Positions 1 to 12,700 of a stretch of 64,000 nucleotides of DNA are shown here, piece by piece. A program made the position numbers and the translations under genes. Every line of letters starts with the position of its first letter. Position 1 is the first letter of the stretch. Source of the stretch: Nemertoderma westbladi (taxonomy: Eukaryota > Xenacoelomorpha > Nemertodermatida > Nemertodermatidae); the NCBI GenBank assembly GCA_032718475.1, contig JAUCBJ010001839.1:1-64000 (forward strand), read 5' to 3'. The notes beneath the pieces are model-generated. The model had not been told where the DNA came from, did no database searches, and saw nothing but the letters and a program-made list of their open reading frames with translations.

Positions 1-175
1 GATATCCACGGAGCAGTCTCTCAATGGGATCCCTGATGCGATTTAATATAATTCTATTGTATAGCTTTGCAGCAATCGAGATCAATGAGATTCCCCGAAA
101 AGAACCATAGAGTGTTAGGTTGCCCTTCTTGGGAACTGGCACCAACTTATTTGTTTTCATTTCTTGTGGGACTCT
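1..175 (-). pseudogene. LINE reverse-transcriptase fragment
   Basis: The minus strand reads [20 protein letters not shown] then [15 protein letters not shown], the fingers region of a LINE reverse transcriptase (fixed block: FRGISL, AAK.YNR..LNRIR). It runs off the left edge. A related copy is at about 5720-5860. Confidence 0.7.
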
Positions 176-630
176 TGTTGTTCGTTACATATCTACTATG
201 ATGAGATAGATGAGCTTTAAACACTCAGGTATTTTAAAGTATTGAATCTATAAAATATTACCAAATTCGTTGTAAGAGTTCTGCAAAGGTTCTAAATAGC
301 AGATAATTTCAGGTTTGCGATGTTTTGACTACTTAATTGCGTTTGGGTTGTTGGCGCTTGGCGGAGTTAAATTATGGGACCATTTGGGACCAGTTTCCTA
401 CACCCACTAAATTTATCATAGCGATTCAACTGGTAAAAGTTACAATATTTTTTAGTGAAATGGCTATATCTCATTGTAATCTCATTAGTGCATTATTATC
501 GCGGCTTGGATCACCTCATATTCTCTGATCTGCGGTGTACCAAGTTATGTAATATTGAGAATTTCAACCTGAAAGTGGCTACATAGCGGGTTGGCCCACG
601 TTTAATATTACTGGTATAATCTTCACCTAC
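176..630. other. Intron with no recognised feature
   Basis: AT-rich sequence between a LINE remnant and the last EGF exon. I see no coding block, RNA gene or clear repeat. Confidence 0.5.
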
Positions 631-762
631 CTTCACATCGGTGTGGATTGGTTGTTGGTGAGTATCCTGGTCTACAATCACATTCGTAGCTTCCTGGTGT
701 GTTTCTACATTCAGTAGTCGCGTCATCACAAGCGTCAGTACCATCGGAACATTCGTTTATAT
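631..762 (-). CDS. EGF exon, class A (copy 1), last in window
   Basis: 132 bp, [12 protein letters not shown] to NPHRCEG, acceptor ctgcag, donor gtaggt. The donor is intact and the frame does not stop, so the gene continues beyond the left edge. Confidence 0.88.
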
Positions 763-3700
763 CTGCAGAATTAAACATGATTGAATATAACTGTAAATCA
801 AACATTACAAAATTACTCCTGAGAAAATATACAGGAGTAGATTATCGTTTTAAAACTAAGCTTATTTTCAAAAACACACTGGTGTGGTACCTGAAACAGG
901 GGGGGGGAAACTGGACGCAAAACCCGCCTTGGCGAATTAATATCCCGCCTCAATGTTAAATTCTCAATTTAGGGAAAGGAGCAGGTTACAGTGGCACGTT
1001 ATTTTAACCAAAACAATAAACTAAGCACAATAGAACTGGTTACAGTTTTATTTTTGAGAATAATCAGCTGTTATTTGCGTCGAATTTCCCCTGGAGAGTA
1101 ATGAATTTTTATTGCGTCCAGTCCCCCCCCCCCCCCCCCCCCCCTATCTGGAGTACCTATATATAGTCAGTTAGTTATGTGATAATTATTCACATTAGTA
1201 ATAAATTTTATTGAGTAATAAAAACTACTATAGTAAAATTTATACAATTTGTTTTTGGCTTGAAGGCTCACCTGCTCGTTATTTAAATATAAATATTGTT
1301 GCTGCAAAGTGTTGTATATAAATATGTCATTGAAACAAATTGCTATTACTATTCTTACCATCGCAGTTGACACCATCACCCTGGTAACCAGTGTTACAAG
1401 TGCAATCGAAACCGGCAGCTGTGTCTGTGCAGGTTGCGTGGACGTGACAGTTATGTGTTCCATCTGAGCACTCATTGTCCGCTGTAATAAACATAATTCG
1501 AGATTTTTTAAACTATTTAGCCACGAGTGAAATGAATGAGATATTTAATGTGTTTTTGAATGGATCGAAAATCACTATCAATAGAAACCAAGATAAGAAA
1601 TTATCAGAGCACCTATAGCGACGTCAAATCTGTAGCAGCCAATCACTGCCGTTTTTCAAAATTGGCTTCCGGCCATTTCGACCATTTCCACATCTTTTCA
1701 CAAAAAAACACACCCCGCCACTACTAGGCACAGTCCGACAGTAGAATGAATTATTTCTAGCCTAACAATTTTTCGAGCATCAACCGTATTCAGTTTTAAT
1801 ACAGGCCTTACAGTCTTGACCAGTTGCCTGCTTGATTACAACTACAAGAAGCTCCTGCACTTCCGTCCACATGTACTATGTATGTATCGTATGTGATTTG
1901 GACTGAATTATAGGGATTTTACGAAAACCGGTACCAGTAAGAGGTTATGATAGTTGGTAAACGCGATTTTGACGAAAATTACTGAATTACAGTATGTTTG
2001 GTACAGTAGTTTGGAGTTCCCGGTAATCGGTGGTTGTTTATCTCCTATTTTCGAAATTGGCTATTTTGCGACTGTCTATCAGTCTGTAGTGTTTGCTTTC
2101 TTTGATCAGTCTGTAGTGCGGTGTAATGTAGTGTGTACTGGTGTAGGCATACCGACATACGATACGGTAATGTATTTTGGCGTTATGGGCACCCCATACT
2201 CAAAAACCGCATAAACTATATCATCATCAATAACAGGGGACACTTCCCGTTTTTGAATTTGCGGTAAATGATATTTACCGGTATTCAGGTAATACTGTAA
2301 ACCGCCCTCCTATTATAGTGTATACATGGTATAGGCCTACGGGTATTCTTAGATGGTGTGTGGGTATTGAAGTTGTCAACAATATTTACAGTTGAAAGAA
2401 TTATTAGCGCGAGAATGATTTGTACCAAAAGTAAATATCAGGGTGCGTTAGTTGGAGCTGTTATCGGAGATTGTCTCGGCAGAAAATACGAAGGATTCCC
2501 GATAGTAACACAGGAAGTCGTCGTCGAATACATTAATCAATTGAATATTGCGGATTCCGATGTTGTCCAAGAGTACACAGATGATACCGCAATGACATTT
2601 TCAGTAGCGCAGTCGCTGTATAATTGTAGTGGATTTGACCCAGATGACATGATGAACAGGTGATGAAATACTACCAGCAAATAACTAATTAGTTATATTT
2701 ACAATCACCTAATACAGTAATAACAACCCCCGGGGCCGGTCCCATGCTTACGTACATTTTATTGATATTATTTATTAAAATTATTATTATAATCGATCAT
2801 TACTTCCTTGTTTTTAGATTTGTATCGGAATACGCCAGGAGTCCCGACCGTGGCTACGGGCCGGCTATACCGAAACTGTTTGCCAGGGTGGCGGTTCTCA
2901 AGGAGAATTCGGAAACGGGGAGTTCCAAATACGATGTCTATCAAGCAGCCAGAGAACAGTTCGACGGAAGCGGTTCCTACGGCAATGGAGCAGCCATGCG
3001 CGCCTCGCCTGTAGGTCTGTACACAGCCACAGCCAGTGCCAAGGAGTGCGCAAACGTGGCCAACTCCATGGCCCGACTAACCCATGCCAACCATCTAGGT
3101 TACAACGGAGGCGTCCTGTTAGCTTTGGCTGTACGACAGGCTCTGCTAACCCCCATATCGGAAGGCCAACCCTTAGATAGGAAGCAGTTTATAGCCGCTC
3201 TGATCACGCACATGCACGATGTAGAAACCGCCAGCATGTCCACTACTTACCAAGACAAGTTGGGTCTAGTAGAGAAGTTACTTTCAGACACCGATGTTGA
3301 TGTTTCTGAAGTTGTGGAACAATTAGGGAACTACGTTACTGCTACAAAGTCAGTACCCACTGCCATATATTTGTTCCTCAACTCGGTAGACAAGCCCTTG
3401 GAATCCGAGACCTCAACCTACAGTCCGTTCGAGCGGACACTTATAGACGCCACAGCTCTGGGAGGCGATACAGACACGATAGCGTCTATGGCCTGCGCCA
3501 TTAGCGGCGCGTATTACGGAGTAGAAGCGGTTCCTTCCAGGTGGATTCAGATATGCGAGGCCACCGAGAAAGCTCACGAGTTGGCTGGGAAACTTTACGA
3601 CGCAACTAAATGAAGAAACATCATCGCAAACGCAAGTTTATTGTGCTTTTAGAGTTGAACTTTCTAATAGAACGACCTTGAGTGACGTTCTAATTGTAAG

Positions 3701-6700
3701 TTTTTATTTTTTTCCTCTTTTGATCATATAAATAAAACTAATTATAGATATAAAAATAAAAAATACGATTCGAATAAAATACAAATACTAAACTTTTTTT
3801 GTATCGTATCGTACCATTTCCTGCTCATTGAAACATGTAGCTACAGTAGATCAAGTCATTTGCCGAATTGACATTACGTTACAATGACGTCACTGAACCT
3901 TGCCACAACTAATTTATCTTTAAAATTGTTTAAAAGGAAAAACGTTTCGGGAAAGTTAAATTTATAGAAGCTCACTCAGTTTGAGACTAATAATATTCCA
4001 TCCTGTAAGGACCAATACAAGTCACTTTGAGTCTTCATCACACTCTCAAGACGGATTTAATAGTGATAGCCTTCCGTATCTCATAACCTGATTATATATC
4101 TACTTCTACCATATCCGAAAATGAGTTTAGCAATGATTGTAAACTAAAACACAAAAAAAGTAGTCCCTTTAGACGCAAAATGTAAATTATCTCAAAATGT
4201 CGAGAAGTGAGACATGTAGCTACTAGTTGCTCTCAAGTCTTCAGTTAACATAGTTAATTCTTTTTGGGTGGGACTCCGAAATCAATTAACATATATTAAC
4301 TATAGTAATCATTATAAATAATCACTATATAATCACTATATAATATATACTTACGAACGCAAACGACACCGTTTCCAGAATATCCATCTATACAGGTGCA
4401 GGTAAATCCGCCAGGTATGTTAGTACAAATGGCAAAACCGTCACAATCGTTATCCAATCCATCCAAACATTCGTCGTCATCTGAAACAAAAGAAATAAAT
4501 AGCATTAATGTAATGATTTTATAAAATATATCTGCAATATCTTCTGTAGTTGGTTTAGCTTCAATTTTGCGTATTTCTTGTGGGACGAACCACGCAGTCA
4601 GGGCGATTTTAATTAGTAAATAGGGCAAATTTCATGTCCGACTGTCTGTCCGTCTGTAATGAAAAATTCATTCGTAAATAACTTTTGGAAGATATTAACC
4701 ATTTTCAACCAAATTTTTTATGGGCATACTAGAGAAAAGGTTCCAATATTTTTTAAAGTTACCAGCAAATACCTCTCGAACTTTTGACTCCAGATCAAAT
4801 CGAACTTGTTTCGAACTTGCTCAAGTTCGCGTGCTGCGCGACGCCCCACGAACGTCTTTATTATGCATTATATCTGATGTTCTCGTTTATTATCCTAGGT
4901 ACAACAGCTCATAGTAATTATACATACATTTTCTTACTATTAATTTACCGTTATGTCATCTTTAAGTAATCCGCTGTGCTGTTTTTCTGTGTACTTGTTT
5001 CATTCACGAATTAAAATTGAAAATAAAAAATTAAATTATGGCCGTGTGCTTTTAAGAGGCGTCTCAAGAAAGTCATGGGCTTTTCACCAAGCTTATTTTT
5101 TCCATGGGGCTGCCAAAGCCCAAGATTGTGCACAGGCTGGTCCTTACGGCGAAAACAATGTCCTGCAAAGTGGAGGCTGATATCTACAAAGGTTAGGGGA
5201 ACCAATGAGACACCTGCAATGTTATGTAGTGTCTGCTTGGATATTTGTGCATTTTACCTGACAGTGTATCAGACGTAGCATTATTGTTTATCTACCATAC
5301 AGAGATTTAGTGTCCTCTGTTGTTAGACCCCAGCATGGACTCACATACAGGCGTACTGGTTCTACTGCTGCTCTAAATAATCGAACCTTAGGATATGGAT
5401 ACATTCTATGAGGAATCCAAATCTTAGACAAACTGCTGCCCATGCCTTCCCCTTACGTATCCGAAGGTCTTCACCTGACTTCCGGATCCATGTAGCAGAA
5501 GTCAGCCAGATGCTCAAGCATACCAGCCCTTGGAGCTTATGCTCATACTATCAGATATTTCCTGAGGACTGTCAAAGATAACTGTCAAAATTGTGGTCTT
5601 CTTGGAGTTAACAAAATCAAAAAGACCAACAAAACAGAAGCTATCTCCAATGAGCTGAGCTACCACGGGTGATTCTGGGAGTAAGGTACTTGTCAGAATT
5701 TGCTCGATTTCTGGAGCTCAATGGGATCCCTGATGCGATTTAATCGAATTCTATTGTATAGCTTTGCAGCAATCGAGATCAACGAGATTCCGCGAAAACA
5801 ACCATGTAGAGTGTTAGGTTGCCCTTCTTGGAAACCGGCCAACATATTAGTTTTCATTAGGGGGCTCTCTTAGTAGGCCTACTGTTAGTTGTACAAGACT
5901 ACCGGGTGTGGTGATGGGGTGAATTAGCATAATCACTTAAGGTGTTGTAAAGACATGAGACACCATACGTTGTGGAGTAGACAGCATCTACTCCACGACT
6001 AATAATTACCCACACGCCGAGTTACTACTGTGTAGGTTTAAACATACACGTACCGTCACAAGTGACTCCGTCTCCAGAATAACCGGTGTGACAATTACAA
6101 GTGAATCCACCATCGTTATTGTTGCAGTCAGCGTTGGTATCGCAGTTGTGGGTTCCGTCACTACATTCATCATCGTCTGAAACAGAAATATAAATTCATC
6201 AAAATATTATTCTGCATGAGAGATAGAATACATTACAATTATAACAACTTACAATTATTATAAAATACAATACAATCTCACCATCACAGTTCACTCCGTC
6301 GCCATGGTAGCCGTTATTACAGTTACATTCGAAGCTTCCTGGAGTGTTGGTACAGGTCGCATCGTCATCGCAGTTATGGGAACCATCGGTACATTCATTG
6401 TCATCTGTAAACAATTGAGTAGATAGTGGGTAAATCGGACTTCCTATTAAAACATCGGTGAAGTATACCAGACTTTATAGTTCACTTTCCTGTTTACCTT
6501 ACCACCCTATGAAGAATATCAGGTTTTCACTAAAAACCTAGGTTACAGATGGGCTGAATCTATCCAAAACAATAAACGAATTAGTATATGTTTTGGTTAT
6601 AAGAAAGAAATAAGCGCTATAAAACACTTAATAAAGATAAATTAAAAAAAAATTAAAAATCTTCTAATATAAATTCCAATAAAAAGTCGACCGAAAAGTA

Positions 6701-9700
6701 AAATCCTGGTATTCTTCACATGGGCGTTATTTAGTTTAATATGACCGTAATCTATTTATAATCATAACTTACCTTCACATCTGTGTGGATTGGTTGTTGG
6801 TGAGTATCCTGGTCTACAATCACATTCGTAGCTTCCTGGTGTGTTTCTACATTCAGTAGTCGCGTCATCACAAGCGTCAGTACCATCGGAACATTCGTCT
6901 ATATCTGTGAACAGATACGTTTAAATACAATGTAAGAGACTAATAAGTTTATTTATTTTGCATTTATTCATTTATAAAATGATACCGTTAAACATCCACC
7001 TAAATATATAATAATAACACTTCTAACTAAAGTTAATCTATAATTTAAACTATTTAACTATTATAATGGAGAATTTATTATTGCTGTATTTTTGGAAACT
7101 TTAAATTTTTTTCAAATAACATGCAACTCATTTCTATTTCAAAATATTTCTCATTTCTATTTCTCCATTGATATAATACAATTTTTGAAAATCCTACAAA
7201 TTTTTCATAAAGTCCGTTCCTCATATGTTACTTCGTAATATTGACATTTTTTTATTAATAAAATAACCACACAACTCGCAAACTACTGCACTGCCCTGGG
7301 ACGCTGTCCACTAGCGTAGCGAGGGTAGGGTCCCAGGGTCCCGGGACCCTACCGTGGAGATTCCAACTTACACTAACTCTGAGAGCATTTTGCCATCGTC
7401 AAGTTCCGTTAAATTAAAAAAATTATAATGACAACTGACAAGTGCAATAAACCGAATATTAGAAAATATTCGAAGTTGAAGTTGCTTTGGAAAGGAGCCC
7501 GACCACAGACCAGATACAATCCACATTATCCCAGGCAGGTTGCCAAAGAAAATAAGTAGTAGAAAGGAGACCATATACCCCATCAAAGTGTTGTAGCCAG
7601 GCCTCCAGCCACACTACCATTAGGCCTATATTATATAATCTCTCAACCAGTTTAATAGTCTGTAATGTAATGCAATGAAATGGAGCCCAGTTGACCACTG
7701 CAGGGGGGCGCCCACTGGCTCCTGCCTTGGTTTCTGTGCTTTGATTAGACGACGTCGCTGTGCCTTGCCTGTCAAGCAGGGTTCAATGTATACCAATGAA
7801 AGATAGCATAAATAAGATAGGCACTCTGACTCCGATGCAATATAATGAATTATGTAATTTTTTCTGGGTACACTGACCAACGTGATTGGATATTGCGTAG
7901 CTTGTCTTGCTGAGTCACAACTAAATAACCTGTGGGTGGCTATGTATTTTAATTCAATATTATTATTAATACCATGAAAATTACTTTGAAATGTAACTAA
8001 TTAGAACATTAATTTTTTTAACAAAAAAACTTTTTTTTTTTTTGACTTTCAATAAATCAAAAAAGTGTATTTAATAATGTACCGGTACCATAATTATTTC
8101 AATTTCAAAATGTGGCAATTTATAAAATAATATACCATGGTGTGGGGTGGGGGATTGTTTCACGAAGCGACATTTAACTAAATGGAAATCGCCGATTTGT
8201 AAATAAGGTATTTAAAAAACGGAAGCACATTTAAATTTTACGTCCCTTAATTTAAATAATATGAATTGAAATTTGCCTACTGTCATTTTGCAATACTTTT
8301 ATGTTATCAATACATGTTGTTATGATTCCATGGTAGTAGGGCCTATAGTACTAGTTTTTAAGAATAAGTTAACTGTTCTTAATAGAAATATTATTAAATT
8401 TACTGAAAAGCCATGAGAGACAGCATGACGACCAGACCAGTTGCTATGCCGTATAACTATTATTATGTTAATGAGTTTAAATGACACATCATTACGTAAA
8501 TGATTTAAAGCTAAATGACAGGGGGATAAATGACACGCGAATAGCAGTTTCTTGAAACATAAAAACTTTCTGTTATAATTAAAGTATTATTTTTAATCTT
8601 TCCAATTAAGCCAAATTAAATGACCGTATGTAAAACAGTCCCCTCAGTTTAATTATAATATTAATTTAATTTATTAAGTCAATTTCATTTGTAATTTCAG
8701 TAACTTACTTTATAACTATGATTTTATCATATAAATTCTTAATAGCGGATTTTCTAAATTACTCATCTTTACTGGGGGGGGGGGGGGGGGGGGCTTTACT
8801 GGGGGAATGAACATGTACTGGTGCGCATTACTCAGAATGAGTAGTATACCGACTACTGTACTACAGGCTACAGGTTGGGTGCAACCTTCGCCCGAGTACA
8901 ACCTTCGCCCGCGTCCAATATTCGCCCGCGTCCACAAGGTCTTCGCCCGCAAGGCAATCTTCCACCGCGAACAACCTTCGCCCAATAAGATTTGTGTTAG
9001 TAACCATTTTAGTTACCAATTAAGGGAAAGGAGCAGGTTACAGAAACGGCTTTTTCTAACCAAAACAATAATTGTTTAGTTGGCGATGGTTGCTCGCGGA
9101 GAAGATTGTCTGCGGGCGAAGTTTGCTGCGTACCCTACTAAACATTACACATCACGTGTCGCGGGCATTTTGTTAAAATTCCAAACAATCACACCTGGAC
9201 TACGCTGGGGGGGCTCTTCCCCCACACCCACAACTACTTAATATGAATTACAATTTGGGGTCTGGGACCCTACCGTGGGTAATTCCTGGCTACGCGGCTG
9301 GCGCTGTCGTATTGCAGTGTTCCATAGGGCTAGGCCCTATAAACGTGATACTTTACATACAGTAAAAGTATCATGTGAAAAGTTATATCTAACCATCGCA
9401 GTTGACCCCATCACCCTCGTAACCGGTGTTACATGTGCAATCGAAACCGGCTCCTGTCTGACTGTTTGAGCAGCTCGCATGGGTGTCACAGTTATGCGTA
9501 CCCTCATCACACTCATCGTCCGCTAAAAGATAAATAAATAAAACATAAAAAAGTTCAGAATTATTTACAAAAATAGAGTTACATCCCGTATTGGAGATGA
9601 CAACTGAAAGAAGCCATTTATACCGTGACTTTTGGATTTGTCAATGTAGGAATGCAAAGAGTTGAGATGTAATCCCAACTCTATAGTTCCATATCCGTAC

Positions 9701-12700
9701 TATCTAATTATGAGGCTTGTCAGCATCTCAGCATCATTATATTGATCTAATCAATTTGTTTCACTTTTATATATAAATGTAACCCCGTAATATTTACATT
9801 ATTTACTTATTCTAGAGTTATAAATTACGTGATACTGTCAATAAATATATAGACCAACAAGATATAAATGAATTATTAAATCTAAATAAATAATTAGTAT
9901 AAATTTACTTACGATTACAAATGACACCGTTTCCAGAATATCCATCTATACAGGTGCAGGTAAATCCACCTGGTATGTTAGTGCAGTCAGCAAAGATGCT
10001 GCAATCGTTATCTGATGGATCCAAACATTCGTCGTCATCTGAAAGCAAATTAATCATATTGCCTCCAAATCATTTGTCCAAAAAATGTCCATCAATTTAA
10101 ACCCGGTTGTTCTAATTTCCCTAACCTTCTAAAGATGAGTTAGCTATCGTTTTGTCACCGACACTTGAATTGTGATATGCAACGATGTGCTGCCCCCTGC
10201 AGCTTTGTCAACACGAGATTAAAGTACAATCATGGGGTTATGTGGTGTCAGGTCAGGGTGGTGTCATCATTAATATGTGTGATTACTGATTAGAATGCTA
10301 GGGATCTGAGCACCAGAACTGACACTATTGTTTGGAGTGGCTTCTCATAATGTTCCTCTTAATGTTGGATCCGTTAGAATTATGCTGTTTTCTGTTCTAT
10401 ACTGAGAAATTATTATTTTTTTTTGAGAAAGGGAATCATGTCAATGAGTGTGATAATCTGCGTTCATTGAAGTTCAGAAGGAAATGGAGAAGTTTGCACA
10501 ATACCAGAGATCATCTCACTCAATTTTTCATCTTCAATCATTTCATAATCTTACAATTTGTAATAAAGCTAAAATAAAGTACCTTATTGTGGAATACTTA
10601 AGAATGCTGGATCCTTGTGACTAACTGCATGTCCCTATCTACAATCTACATTTGATCATATAACAAATAAAAATATTAGAATTTCAATTCGATGTGAGTA
10701 GTTTTAGACTATTTCAGAATTTCTTAAATAAAATAACAGTGAGCAAATAAAAACAAACCGAGTGTTGCTATAGTATTCTATATACACGTACCGTCACAAG
10801 TGACCCCATCCCCAGAATAACCGGTGTGACAGTTACAAGTGAATCCACCATCGTTATTGTTGCAGTCAGCGTTGGTATCGCAGTTGTGGGTTCCGTCGCT
10901 GCATTCATCATCGTCTGAAACAGAAATATAAATTCATCAAAATATTATTCTGCATGAGAGATAGAATACATAAAAATTACTTAAACTTGTATTATTATAA
11001 AATAGATAACAATCTCACCATCACAGTTTACTCCGTCGCCATGGTAGCCGTTATTACAGTTACATTCGAAGCTTCCTGGAGTGTTGGTACAGGTCGCATC
11101 GTCATCGCAGTTATGGGAACCATCGGTACATTCATTGTCATCTGTAAACAATTGAGTAGATAGTTAGTGGGTAAATCGGACTTCCTATTAAAACATCGGT
11201 GAAGTATACCAGACTTTATAGTTCACTTTCCTGTTTACCTTACCACCCTATGAAGAATATCAGGTTTTCACTAAAAACCTAGGTTACAGATGGGCTGAAT
11301 CTATCCAAAACAATAAACGAATTAGTATATGTTTTGGTTATAAGAAAGAAATAAAAGCGCTATAAAACACTTAATAAAGATAAATTAAAAAAAAATTAAA
11401 AATCTTCTAATATAAATTCCAATAAAAAGTCGACCGAAAAGTAAAATCCTGGTATTCTTCACATGGGCGTTATTTAGTTTAATATGGCCGTAATCTATTT
11501 ATAATTATCACTTACCTTCACATCTGTGTGGATTGGTTGTTGGTGAGTATCCTGGTCTACAATCACATTCGTAGCTTCCTGGTGTGTTTCTACATTCAGT
11601 AGTCGCGTCATCACAAGCGTCAGTACCATCGGAACATTCGTCTATATCTGTGAACAGATACGTTTAAATACAATGTAAGAGACTAATAAGTTTATTTATA
11701 TTGTATTTATTCATTTATGAAATGATACCGTTAAACATCCACCTAAATATATAATAATAAATAATTATATTTATTTACTAGAAAGCCAGCAAGCTGGCTT
11801 TAAACGAACCTGCCCCTCAAACCAGTACCGCAGTACCCTGAGTGAGCGAAAATGAAAACACGTTAATTGCCATCAACTCAACGATAGAAACACCAGGCTG
11901 CTGGTACTCATGTGGGCCTCGTAAGCTACTACTATTTATTGAATGGATAGGCCCAAACTGCAGAGAAGTATATGGTGTTCGGACACTCCCCCCCCCCCCC
12001 GGACACTTTCCCCCCGGACAGTTCCCCCCCGCTCAAGTAGGACACTTCCCGCCCGGTCACTTCCCCCCCAGACACTTCCCCCCCGGACACTTCCCCCCCG
12101 ACTGTTCTTAACTTCGCACATTCGTATTTTTCATTTTATAAGGTAAACGGACCGCTTGTATCCAGATAAGTTGTATCCAATTTTCCTTTCGTAGCTCAGA
12201 AAGTGACCGTTTGCATCCCGATTTTACACTTTATATCCAAGTTTTATTTATGGGTTTTATCAATGCAATTACATCGTATTGTTTGCTAATCTTTAAACAA
12301 TTAATTAGATGACCTAGAAATTCCATCCCCCGAATGCTATACTGTTTTTATTAACTATAGAATTATAAAAATTAATTGTTTTAATTATAGGTATTATTAT
12401 GTAATAGACTTCTTCAAATTGTACTGTAGCAGATGGGGATGAATATTATTGTTGCAATCAAAATTATACCTCTCCAGGGTAAAATCGGGGTGCGTCGACC
12501 TGTATTCTGTGTTCAGCATTACATATTGATATACATATTACTATACATACTATATAGATATTATACACACTACATATTAAATTTCCTGGTTACTTGCAAT
12601 ATTTTTAATAGGATTTTATTGAATTATATAATATTGTAGTTTATTTATATATTAAATTGGTTAACATTCAATTCAGCTCCTACTTTAGGCTTAGTCAATT

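Noticed and set aside
2358-2414. Upstream ATG as start of the ARH3-like protein
   Set aside because: In frame, but the extra 19 residues ([16 protein letters not shown]) are not part of the family core. A mitochondrial presequence is possible, so this is a preference, not a proof.
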